The notes under the pieces: generated by a model
What the model saw: the letters and a program-made list of their open reading frames with translations, nothing else
What the model was told of the DNA's origin: nothing
Database searches by the model: none
Shown here: positions 11,101 through 21,112 of the stretch, piece by piece
How positions within the stretch are numbered: the stretch's first letter is position 1
Layout of the letters: each line of letters starts with the position of its first letter
Position numbers and translations under genes: made by a program
NCBI GenBank assembly: GCA_003344405.1
Contig: NOWV01000393.1
Coordinates: 1 to 27,060, forward strand
Origin: Trichoplax sp. H2
Lineage: Eukaryota; Placozoa; Uniplacotomia; Trichoplacea
Direction of reading: 5' to 3'
DNA length: 27,060 nucleotides

Positions 11101-12150
11101 CGAATTGTTGATTGCTTACTCAATTACGGCTTTTCAACTTTTTGGAAGGGAAATTGAATCACGCTATCAGCTTGTTCTGTATGCGGTAGAACGATGGAAG
11201 TCATTGGTTTTAACTTACTGGCGATTCAATATAGATGTAAACTTTATTTTTACGCGTATGTAGAGAAAATCTTTTATTGGATAGCCAACTGACTAGCATG
11301 GGGAAACTTAATCTTGGCTATTGGCTTCTTCCTTAAATGCCTATAGTAGTCATTCACTTCAACTTAGCCGATTATGAAGTATAAAACTTTCATTTTACGT
11401 TTACAAGCCTTCAATTTTGAGGGCAACGTTGCGGCTGGCAAAGCTGGTAAAGACACCCTTGGATAGATCATATTGACTAGTATGCTATCGCCTTACTCTT
11501 TATACATTTATGGTAGTTACTAGTTTGAACTTGCCCGGTTATTCAATGCAAAAACTTTATTTTTTACGCCTAGAAAACCATTCCATAGTTTGATGGTTAT
11601 GGCTGGTAAAATCTTGGACCGTAAAGACACCCTTGGATATCAAACTAACTAGCATTGAGAAACTAATTTATGCCTTTGGCTTGTTCTTATACAACTATAT
11701 TAGACTTGGATTTGGACTCATTGGTTCCAAAACGTATATTTTCGTATGCTAAAAGTTTTCATTTGGAGAGTTGTAACTGATAAAGGCATCCTTAGATATC
11801 AAATTGCCTAGCATTGGCGATACTTAATCGTACTTTTGGCTTGTTCTTGATACAACGATGGTAGTCGTTGGTTTGAACTTATCCGATTATTAAATACACA
11901 TTTCATTTTTTACGTTTAGAAAGTCCTTCATTTTGAGACTTGGGGTCGTAAAGAAACCTTGAATACCAAACTGACTAACATGGGGAAACTTAATCATGCT
12001 ATTGGCTTGTTCTTTATTTAACGATAGTTATTCATAGGTTTAACTTACCACTTCTTAAAACAAAAAAGCTTTGCTTCGACATATAGGAACCCTTCAATTT
12101 GATAGTTGTTACTGTTAAAAATACCCTTGGATATCAAAACTGAGTAGTAT
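11100..12150. repeat. Six-copy tandem repeat, unit ~160-183 bp
   Basis: The box CCTTGGATATCAAACTGACTAGCATTGGG, given here as a rough consensus, recurs near 11270, 11453, 11627, 11786, 11957 and 12120. Each copy also carries TTGGCTTGTTCTT, TTTGAACTTNCCGATTATT and a T-rich TTTTTACGTTTAGAAA block. Copies are well diverged, so the array is old. Confidence 0.8.
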
Positions 12151-12214
12151 TCTAGCTATGACGGATTAATAAGCAACGGCAGTTAATTCTGCGGTAGGTC
12201 CCTGTTGCAAGTAC

Positions 12215-12349
12215 AACTGCATGCTCAAATCCTTTGCTGAAACTTTTGATAGATGAATGTTGACGAAATTGTCTAAAATTGAGCATATGGGTTCAGATAA
12301 ACATGTATCATCCTGTCCAAGTTTCAGCACAGGATTTGAGCATGCAGTT
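12215..12349. repeat. Long inverted repeat, 31-bp arms, 73-bp loop
   Basis: The left arm 12215-12245 and right arm 12319-12349 are reverse complements with one mismatch in 31. The arms include AACTGCATGCTCAAATCC and its complement. A second, overlapping 14-bp inverted pair (AAAATTGAGCATAT at 12275-12288 and its complement at 12458-12471) starts in the loop. An RNA from either strand would form a strong hairpin. Confidence 0.85.
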
Positions 12350-12471
12350 CTATTTCTGACGAAGCCTATTCTGCAATCATTGCAACGGAACCATCAGCTG
12401 TTGAAAGTCGTCTATTTCCAATACTTATTACCTACGATAATACCAAATACTACTTTGATATGCTCAATTTT

Positions 12472-14423
12472 GAAAGGAAATAATTTCAGATTGCCTGATA
12501 ACCGACTATCTATAATGAATAGATGTACTGTATATGCATCACAGATATGTTGGGAATCGCCTTGATAATCGGAACTGCTAAAGCTAGCTCGAGATAGACT
12601 TTATGAATAATGACCAGACTTATAAATCCGTCAAAATATCCAATTTATTTAGTTCAAATGATAACTTACCAACAAGTAACATGATACAAAACTATACTAA
12701 AGCCGATATGTTTACCAACGAGTAATGAGATCAAGTCTAATCAATAACTCTACGCTAGCTCTGTCTCTAGCTTAGCTTGCACAGCTTTCAACGAAATGCT
12801 GTCAATTTTTATGCATCCATATTTAAGTAGGGATTACTAACTTAAGACAATTACACCATATGAGGAATTATATGGAAATCTTGCTACGAACATTACTTAT
12901 TACATCAGCACTAACTACCTTACCTGGACATAACACTATCCATTATTTAGAAATCAATCGTTTGCAAGGTTAGCACCTAGTGGCCATCTAAATCAAATTG
13001 TTAACAGCTGAAAACCATAAAAACTGCTGACGATAGGATGTGTCAAACTTATACAGTCCATTCATATTAATTAGTTTAATAAATTCAAGCTTTACCTCCA
13101 AGCTACAATAGGCAGCTGTTGATTGTTTCTTAATTAATGCATTTAAAATTCTTAAGTAAAATGGATTAATTCTAGATTGCAATTAAAACAATACTAGTAG
13201 GAGTATATTTTAAACCTGATTACAGCCAGTCCAAAGTGAAATGTTAATTGTGGTAGTGAAATACTGAATTAGGGCTACTGCTATAAAATCATCGCTGCCT
13301 TTAATACTAATAAATAAATCATTTATCTCGGGGCGATCCTCAGATTTAACACACAGTCAACATTATACATTTAATGCATAAAATTAGCAACGTAATACAG
13401 TAGTATACTAGTGTAGTCAATTACACATATATTATACGTGGATACATTACAACGCGAAAGTATAATGTAGGAAAGGAATTGAACATCAATATTAGCTGTA
13501 TAATATTAACTTTTGGTAAGGATGGAATAAAATACTATTCAAAAACTGTAGTGTAATTTCCATCCATCTTGTTATTGCTTGATCTAGGTAATACAGTATA
13601 CACGTATCTATTTTTTATAAACAGTAAAGGGTAGACGAGAACTCGTCTACATCTATTGTTGACCAATAATCTCTGTAATAAAGACCCTCAATGTTCTTCC
13701 AACATCATTTTGTTCAACCGTAAGCCATTTTTGCCTCAGGCACTCCTAATTCATTGGAAAAAGCTTCCAACACTTTGATAGTACGATTTGTCTAATGTCT
13801 ATACGTACATAGTGTAAAAGTCCGTCCAGAATTACTAATCGTCAATTGTAATAAAACAAACCGGCATAGGGTGATAATTTTAGAATTTTATTCCAAAAAT
13901 TATCATAATTTTTTTATATTGTATCTTGCATACTTTCATGACAGTCAAATGCCGCTCTTAAAATATCTAGTAAATCGAAATCAAACAATTAATGATGAAG
14001 AAATAAATGCATGCGAAAGATAATTGATTGGCCATAATTTTGACATCACACGCACAGTAAATTGGATAATGAAGAAAACTATGATATCGTTCGAATAGGG
14101 TTGTACACAAATCACTTTCAATTGATGGTAATAGCTAATTGGTACAGTAATTGATTAAATTTTTCAAGAATTTAAGGAAAGCTATATTCGGCATCTATGA
14201 TATAATGAAATAGGAACAAACATTTAATGCACAACTTTTAAACTAATTCAGTACTGGTTAAAAGTACAGTTTGTACATTCTAAATATCAATATTTGGTAT
14301 TAATCACGTCAAAATGTACTATCTTAATAATATGTCAAATAAAATAAATAATACCATTTCATAAATTATAGATCATAGCTATTCATTTGGCTAAATGCCG
14401 ATATATGATATTCTTTGATATTT
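12472..14423. other. Intergenic AT-rich DNA downstream of eIF4E3
   Basis: No gene can be supported here. Short minus-strand stretches flanked by splice-like sites (for example 13171-13096, ending at a GAG|GTAAAG donor) look mildly coding, but I could not join them in phase or recognise them. A palindrome lies at 13631-13650. The 3' untranslated region of eIF4E3 must lie at the upper end; a minus-strand AATAAA occurs near 13890. Confidence 0.4.
13631..13650. repeat. 20-bp palindrome GTAGACGAG-AA-CTCGTCTAC
   Basis: Two perfect 9-bp arms are separated by AA. It is GC-richer than the DNA around it and would form a tight hairpin, or could serve as a dyad binding site. No flanking duplication was recognised. 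Confidence 0.8.
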
Positions 14424-17400
14424 TCAAGGCCTGTTCATTTTTGCTGTTTGGCGCGCGTTAACCCCTTCAAACGCCTGATGATCTTGATGAGCTAAAGTAA
14501 TAAAAGGCAATTTCAATTTTACGGTTTACGTTAAACATTATTTCTCATTTATCAAGTAAAGCAAGCAATTGGATATCTGGACATACACTTGTAATATGCC
14601 TGTTCTAGAGTTATAGTCGGTAGCAATTGCTTCAGTTTCCTTTCAATCTAAAATGTTAAATTAGCTTACTAAATATCAAAGTCGTTCACGTTCCGCTGAT
14701 ATTGAGACTACTATATGAAGTGAATTAGTTACATAGGTTATAAAGTTTTCTTTGTTATTTGCGTTAGCATGCCATATTTGTACTACATCGCTCTTTTCTC
14801 TGATGCTAATGCTTACACCGCATATATCATCATCTAAAGGTGAAATAAAATGTAACAATATTGTCGTACTAGCATTAAGATACGATGCTACTAAAATACG
14901 AGATAAATTACATCATACATAATAATACTACATTCCAATCAATTTTTAACTCAAAAGTATACGCATATATAAATATTGTAATGTTTAGTAAATACATGGT
15001 TTTAAATCTTTGGAAAATTGTTCTCCAATCGAAGCTAATAGAAGCTCCCTCCAGACATCTTCCTGTATAGTAATTGTTCATCAGATTGATACAATTGCAA
15101 TAGGTTATGCATTAGCAAGCTAGTAATTACAATAGGTGAAAAAAATATCATTCGTGTCATTAACTACCGTATTCTCCTTAATACAGCGAGTCTTGTATGA
15201 GCCTCCATTACGATTAACAGGATCTTCCCTAAAATAGTTTTACCACATAATACATATAAAGCAATCTTATCCAATATTCAAGTTATGTTTACGCTACAGC
15301 GTTGCAAGAAAGTGGTCATTATTGAGTCCTGATGATATATCTGTTTGTGTTCAATGTAGCATTCTTACCAGATGGGCCGAGTTTCATTTCTCATCAAGAA
15401 GTAACTGGATCTTAATTTAATGGATGACACTTTGGGAATATGATCATAAACACTCCAGAAACCCTACAATTGAAATGCCAATGGAAATGAATAGATGGTA
15501 AAAAATGCAATTTCAAAGTGACTGGTAGCTTCCTCATTGCAACACGAGCATCAGCTATTTAAAAAATATGTCTACTGCAGAACTGTAATTGAAATCACTG
15601 TAGAAATCCTGCAGTCGAAGTAAACCATGACAAAATGTGCAACTTTACTATTGATTTGAAAGTTTAAAGCGTAACTCCGTTCATTCCATGATAATATACG
15701 TATCATTTTTCTATATATTCGTATAAGCAAAAAATTTCCTCCATCTATTCTGTAAGTAGTCTTTCAGCTACATGCTGTAGCAAAGTAGAGAGATACAGTA
15801 TAATGTTGCCGTGCTGAACTGACATACTGTAGCAAAGTATAGTGATGTAATGTTGCCGTTCATGCTGACTATGCAGATACTTTATTACTTATTACAGAAA
15901 AGTCCATCTTCTAAAAAGACTCATGAGTCATCCAAAGTATTTTCTGTGTGATAGCTGGAATTACCTGGATGGTATCAACAGCCATAATTTTCTTAAGATT
16001 ATCCTCATATTGGTCTTTGGACAGGCCATGATAGGTTCTATCCAAATAGAAATACCAATGCATTAATAGAAATTTCTTTGCTTTGCTGCTACACAATATA
16101 AACTATGCCATTATTCAATTCACTATTAATTGATTCTCCTTTCATGACTACTAAATTTACACTTATCACTTTAGCCAGTTCATTTAAGAGCTTGTAATAG
16201 CTTTTATTACTGTAGTTGAAAGTAGGCGTGAAATTCACACTTTACTAGTCATTCATCCATTCGCAATACTGTCATGTAATAAACAAATCTTGTCTATACA
16301 TTTAGTAGTAAGTAGGAATAATTTCAATTAATCAAGCTTACTGCTTCCCAGTAAATCAATTAATAGACTGTGTAATAATATTCATACGACTGCACAATGA
16401 TCATCATTTGACTCTATTATGCTTTACAAAAACTTCAGACGGATCGTTATAAGTTTTATAAGTCGTACTTGGTTGATCTCATTTCCTAAGTACTATTAAT
16501 ACACGTCCATGGAATAGAATACGATCATGTAGAGCAAGCTTTCATTCATTCCACCTATTGCTTCTATTGTACCTTTCCATGAAGGCATTATAAATGTGAA
16601 AATTGTACGGAATAATCGATTGATGAGAGATGTCCTGTATCCGTATCTCTCTATTTTGTATTTTTGCTATTACGTGACTAGAAATTTTTCAGTAGAGTTT
16701 GATTGATTTAAATACCTTGTCTAGCTACGCTCATTATTTATGATAAGAGTACATCCAGCCCAATCGATTTGGGTAGTTGTCTATAGACTATTTTGGCATT
16801 CTTATTGCATTCCTTTAGTCAAAAAAGCGATCGTGACGGGTGTAGTAAATGTTGATATCTTCAACGGTAATTAGAAATATCCTGTAATGCAACGTATCCA
16901 ATTCGGTTTTATCAAACTTGTCATTTAACTCAATAGGATAGTGTGAAGAAATGATGAATTGGATCATGCTGTTACTGTTGATATCAAGCAATAAAAGTAG
17001 TAAAGTTTTGTTTGATCGCGTTACTTCTACGATGACAATCTATTGTAACCAATGGCTAATGTATATTTACCTTCCACTTGTCTATTGATGCTAAAGTAGC
17101 GAAAAGGATGATTCTATTCCCTCTTTCATGACCGTATTCATCTTATGCTATGCAATGGATGTACATCGTTTCTCTTCTAGATCATTCCATCCTTACTTGA
17201 ACATCATCATTGGATAAAACTGGCTAGCAATGAACAACATTACAACAGCAATGATAGGGGTTTGTCCATGATTGATTGTATTAGGATGCAATCTTCAGTA
17301 AATCGTTTAGGATAAGTGAATCAAATATTCATATTGTCCTACTCTATCCTGTCTTATTTGTTCATTTGATGAGTCAAGTACTAAACTGTACCATTTTCAT

Positions 17401-17834
17401 TCCCTGTATGCTATTTTCCAGGGAAATACTCTATCCTACCGATTGTTATTCTCCTCTTGAAATGATCAAGAGCAAAAGTGTCAACATGATGATGGATCGT
17501 TCCCCTTGGAAATTACTTTATGATGAAAGCTAGACTGCTATCGATCATACATACTGTAGTAGAGACATGGAATCGAATATCAATCTTTTCATGGATTTGA
17601 TCGCAATCTTTCAGTCGATTACTATTGCCCATGGATGAACTGGAAGAAAGAGATGGAAACAACTTACGTATCACACCAAAATGTCCATCTTGAACCTAAT
17701 GGAACGGCAGGTATCTTTTCAACGTTGTCATCGTCCTCGTCGGCTAGATTGATTTGCCAACTTACATCACTGGATTGCTTACTTTCTTCTCCTGTATCCA
17801 CCTGGACAGGACGATCAATCTCTCTTTGATCCAT
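14424..17834 (-). CDS. EIF4E3: eIF4E3-type (class III) cap-binding protein, complete
   Basis: eIF4E-family proteins bind the m7G cap of mRNA in the cytoplasm; eIF4E3 is the atypical class III member. Eight exons join in perfect phase: 17834-17668, 16037-15965, 15463-15369, 15228-15168, 15062-14996, 14833-14733, 14647-14587 and 14491-14424. They give 230 residues (human about 224). The ATG follows an in-frame TGA. Landmarks: [11 protein letters not shown] (44-53), NLKKI (69-73), [10 protein letters not shown] (81-90), RPIWEDP (109-115), [13 protein letters not shown] (136-148), [13 protein letters not shown] (156-168), VVQIW (171-175), and the class III C-terminus [15 protein letters not shown]50 corresponds to human eIF4E W43, W112 to W102, W175 to W166 and R166 to R157. 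The W56 position is Tyr66, where vertebrate eIF4E3 has Cys. The W73 equivalent used for eIF4G/4E-BP docking is kept (W83). The N-terminus is acidic. Identity is very sure; the start is slightly less so. Confidence 0.94.
16038..17667 (-). other. eIF4E3 first intron (1.6 kb)
   Basis: It is bounded by a GTAAGT donor and a TTTGGATAG acceptor in matching phase. It is AT-rich, with no convincing nested gene. An open frame over its 3' end (including a chance HWYFYLD) continues into exon 2, but the aligned eIF4E3 length shows that this part is intron. Confidence 0.8.
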
Positions 17835-18090
17835 CCTTCAATGCCAATTTCAAGTCGATTACGTGCAAGATCTCCCAACTAGACTGCAGATATCATCCGT
17901 TTACCTTCACGATCGGCGTTGTGGAGTCGAATATTGCTGGCGATGATGGCCAATTTCTTGCCGATGTTGTTTGTTTTTATATTGATGATGATGATGATGT
18001 TGTGGACTTGGCCATAGCTCCACTCACTACCGGTACTGATGTAGGTACTACCGCTATAGGCTGGCGTATTAGACCGCACACTTTTACACA

Positions 18091-18100
18091 GCCATCTTGC
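18091..18100 (-). promoter_or_regulatory. YY1-like GCAAGATGGC motif upstream of eIF4E3
   Basis: The minus strand reads GCAAGATGGC about 257 bases upstream of the eIF4E3 start codon. CAAGATGGC matches the YY1/initiator-type element found near many animal housekeeping transcription starts. If transcribed, its ATG would open a 3-codon upstream frame. No other support. Confidence 0.25.
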
Positions 18101-18130
18101 CCGACTAAAACCTAGTGATGGAAGAATACT

Positions 18131-18195
18131 AGTACGGTACCAGTACCGTACCGAATCGTGGAACGGTACGGTACGGGACGGTACTGGACCGGACC
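18131..18195. repeat. Degenerate GTACGG/CCGTAC cluster with nested palindromes
   Basis: About 65 bp are built from GGTAC, CGGTAC and CCGTAC words. GTACGGTAC (18132-18140) and GTACCGTAC (18143-18151) form a perfect hairpin with a 2-base loop, and ACCGTACCG pairs with CGGTACGGT further on. The cluster is strikingly CpG- and GC-rich for this window and lies about 300 bp upstream of the eIF4E3 start codon. Confidence 0.8.
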
Positions 18196-18389
18196 GATTG
18201 CCAACTTTCCAACAGATGTTGATTGGGACCCCTATTTGCAGTAGTCACCAGTCGAGTCTACCAAATTGTCTACCATTAGCCTATTGCAAGCACTACTGTA
18301 TGGAATAGTACTCAGCTGATGATCCAAGATGGAGGTTGTCATGATCCATTTTCATCGATGATGGACACTACTATATGGAGCAGTACTGC

Positions 18390-20090
18390 ACTTTCATGCA
18401 GATATTTTGCGTTGACGGATAGTTTGAATAATTCATTCATCAATCAAAAATAGCTGGGAAATGATCTGGCCCATACTTGTATCCATTGCAATCATTAGGA
18501 TAGGGAATATACCGTACAAACGCGGTTGTAAAATGGGTCTTGATGCAAGTGCAGTACTGTTCCATACGCGAAGACAATTTGCGTTCACGGATAATAATTG
18601 CTAATTATTACAGTACTAAGGAATCAAAAATAGAAGAAATAATCTGGCCAATACTTGTATCCATTACAATTATTAGGATAGGGAATATACCGTAGAAATA
18701 CAATTCGATGGTGACTTGTAGAATGAGTCTTCATGCAAGTGCAGTACTGTTCCATATCCGAAGACAATTTGCGTTCACGGATAATAATTACTAATTATTA
18801 CAGTATTAAGGAATCCAAAATAGCTGGGAAATAATCTGGCCCATACTTGTATCCATTACAATCATTAGGATAGGGAATATACCGTAGAAATACAATTCGA
18901 TGATGACTTGTAGAATGGGTCTTCATGCAAGTGCAGTACTGTTCTACACGCGAAGACAATTTGCGTTCACGGATAATAATTACTAATTATTACAGTATTA
19001 AGGAATCAAAAATAGAGGAAATAATCTGGCCCATACTTGTATCCATTACAATTATTAGGATAGGAAATAATCTAGCCAATACTTTTATCTATTTCAATTT
19101 TTCATTAGGATAAAGATTGAGGATTCTAGCGTGGAAACGCAATTCAATAACGCTGTTTCAATTTTCATTAGGATAAGGATTGAGAATTCTACCGTGGAAA
19201 CGCAATTCGATAATGACTTGTAAAACTTGTTTTATCTATCTTCAGAGTACCTACCGTTCCAAACATGAAAACAATTTGCGTTCACGGATACTGATTAGTA
19301 AATATAATTAATTATTCTTAAGGAATCATAAATAGCGGAAATTATCTACCGCTTAATTGTATCGATTTCAATTTTTTCAATAGGATAACGACTACATTAT
19401 ACCGTGGAAATGCAATTCGATGACAATTTATAATATTTGTCTTCATGGAAGTGCGGTACTATTCCATACATGAAGACAATTTTGCGTTCACGGATAGTGA
19501 TTAGTAATTATAATTAATTATTATTAAGGAATCAAAAATAGAGGAAATGATCTGGCGTATATACTTTTATCCATTTCAATTTATCAATAGGATAAGGATT
19601 AAGGATTATACTGTAGAAACGCAATTCGATGACGACTTCTAAATTGCAGTACTGTTCTATACATGAAGACAATTTACGTTCTCGGATAGTGATTACTAGA
19701 TATAATAAATCCTTATTAATGAATTAAAAATAGAGGAAATGATCTGGCGTATATACTTGTATCCATTTCAATTTATCAATAGGATAAGGATTAAAGATTA
19801 TACCGTTGGAACGCAATTCGAAATTGATTTGTTATTTGTCTTCATAACAGTGTAATACTGTTCGGAAGTCTATTCCGTATATTAAGACAATTAGCGTTAA
19901 CGGATAGTGATTCATAATAATTATTTTTATTCACGACTCAAAAATAGACGAAATGATCTGGCGTATATACTTGTATCCATTTCAATTTATTAATAGGATA
20001 AGGATTATATTATAACAATTATACCGTGGAAACCCATTTCATGACGACTTGCAAAATTGCTTAAATTGATTTATTTATTTTACAAGTTGA
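18390..20090. repeat. ~190-bp satellite array between eIF4E3 and HEMK1
   Basis: The core AAGACAATTTGCGTTCACGG recurs near 18571, 18760, 18953, 19268, 19473, 19666 and 19884, with a partial copy near 18400, so spacing is mostly 189-218 bp. Each unit also has TACTTGTATCCATT, AGGATAGGGAATATACCGT, GCAATTCGATGACGACTTGT and GTGCAGTACTGTTC. The 315-bp interval around 19080-19200 contains a local partial duplication. Copies 1-3 are the most alike. Confidence 0.92.
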
Positions 20091-21112
20091 TGTTGCTCCA
20101 TTTCAATTAATATCTCAGTTATAGAACTGGTAGCAAGATTAGGCAAATAAACTATAGTCATGCACTTCTGTATGCAATAAGACGGGGATATCCAACCTGT
20201 ACTATTACTCATGAATTCATTTTGTTCATTTCACAAGTTTATGCTGATCAACTTGAATTGAAACCTCTGTTGTTGTATCGAGCAGCAGTATGCCTTCGTC
20301 ATCAAGACTACAGTAGTCCATCTTGACTAGTAACCCACTGGACTGAGTAGTACTGTAAGTCTGCGGCTAATAGTCTGATAATCGTCACGAGGACAGTAAT
20401 ACTCAAACAAGAAAACTAATCTATCTAAGATACGACTATAGCATTCTCAAGGAAAAATATTTCCTTCTTCTGACTATCCGTGCCTTGGCCTCGCTATCTC
20501 ACACAATTACCAATAGCGTACGATGTTAAACAGGTACTTTAGCTGATTGAAAGCCACCCTTTGAAGTGGGTTAATTATCACATTGCCATTACAATTTGAA
20601 CCTCTTTCCCTTAACATTTGGCCATTTTTACAAGTAGAAAATGGCGTTGATTGCCAGCAATCAACGCCTTCATTAAACGTATACTATCACTGTACTAGCA
20701 GTAGTCTGCCACACCTACGCGTCCAGGATGCTGTCGGTCCACTTGAAGGAACATGCATCCAACGATGCTATTGGTTCACAAACACTACTGGATAACTTAT
20801 ACAAACTAATATATGAGTGTCAAAATGAGAGAGACACACCAAATCGTACCCAACAGTTATTCTACTCCATAGCAACGATCATTCCACGCCGATGGTGATA
20901 CTGTTAGCACCTTGAATGGACGACAAGATAGAATATCTTTTACTTAGCCGTCCATGGTAGCAATTGATGCCAACTTCTACACCTTTAGTGGCCTCTCCCT
21001 TTACGATGAAGCATTGCTGGGCTTCATTAGCCATATAGCATGAGCCGATTGAATTTCAAAAGGTTTCATCGTCTAGGATTGATTACCTCAGCATTGATGC
21101 ATTTCATTCATC
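20091..21112. other. Upstream region of HEMK1
   Basis: Unique AT-rich sequence. No coding exon fits. It contains a perfect hairpin at 20643-20668 and a weaker one around ATGAAGCATTGCTGGGCTTCAT near 21006. The HEMK1 promoter should lie here, but no TATA box or other core element can be assigned with confidence. Confidence 0.4.
20643..20668. repeat. Perfect 11-bp inverted repeat with 4-base loop
   Basis: GGCGTTGATTG, loop CCAG, then CAATCAACGCC: a perfect, GC-containing hairpin 445 bases upstream of the HEMK1 start codon. No T-tract follows, so an RNA polymerase III terminator context is not evident. Confidence 0.85.

Noticed and set aside
12257-12645. Open frames on both strands around the long inverted repeat
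   Set aside because: The + frame (102 codons) and the opposing minus frames mirror each other. None has a known motif, and the inverted repeat explains part of the shared composition.
13096-13171. Possible minus-strand exon INPFYLRILNALIKKQ... with a GAG|GTAAAG donor
   Set aside because: It looks coding and has both splice sites, but no partner exon joins in phase and no family is recognised; too weak to annotate.
13720-13985. Possible minus-strand exons (TNRTIKVLEAFSNELG; LLDILRAAFDCHE)
   Set aside because: Each is about 25 codons or fewer. The only phase-consistent join needs a 17-base intron, which is not plausible.
14552-14586. Alternative eIF4E3 end at TGA 14552-14554
   Set aside because: Reading on past 14587 gives an unrelated tail, whereas the GTATGT donor joins in phase to 14491 and restores the conserved H..H.AFEG C-terminus.
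14676-14858. Minus-strand 60-codon frame
   Set aside because: Only 14833-14733 is exon. The rest is intron on both sides, and the donor at TAT|GTAACT joins in phase to 14647.
15911-16096. Minus-strand frame reading [19 protein letters not shown]
   Set aside because: It contains true eIF4E3 exon 2 (16037-15965), but the HWYFYLD part is intron read-through. Splicing at GGATAG gives a protein matching human eIF4E3 without gaps, with WTFW supplied by exon 1.
17879-18115. Overlapping 64-66 codon frames on both strands upstream of eIF4E3
   Set aside because: They are driven by a GAT/ATC triplet run and lie in the eIF4E3 leader or promoter; no motif and no splice partner.
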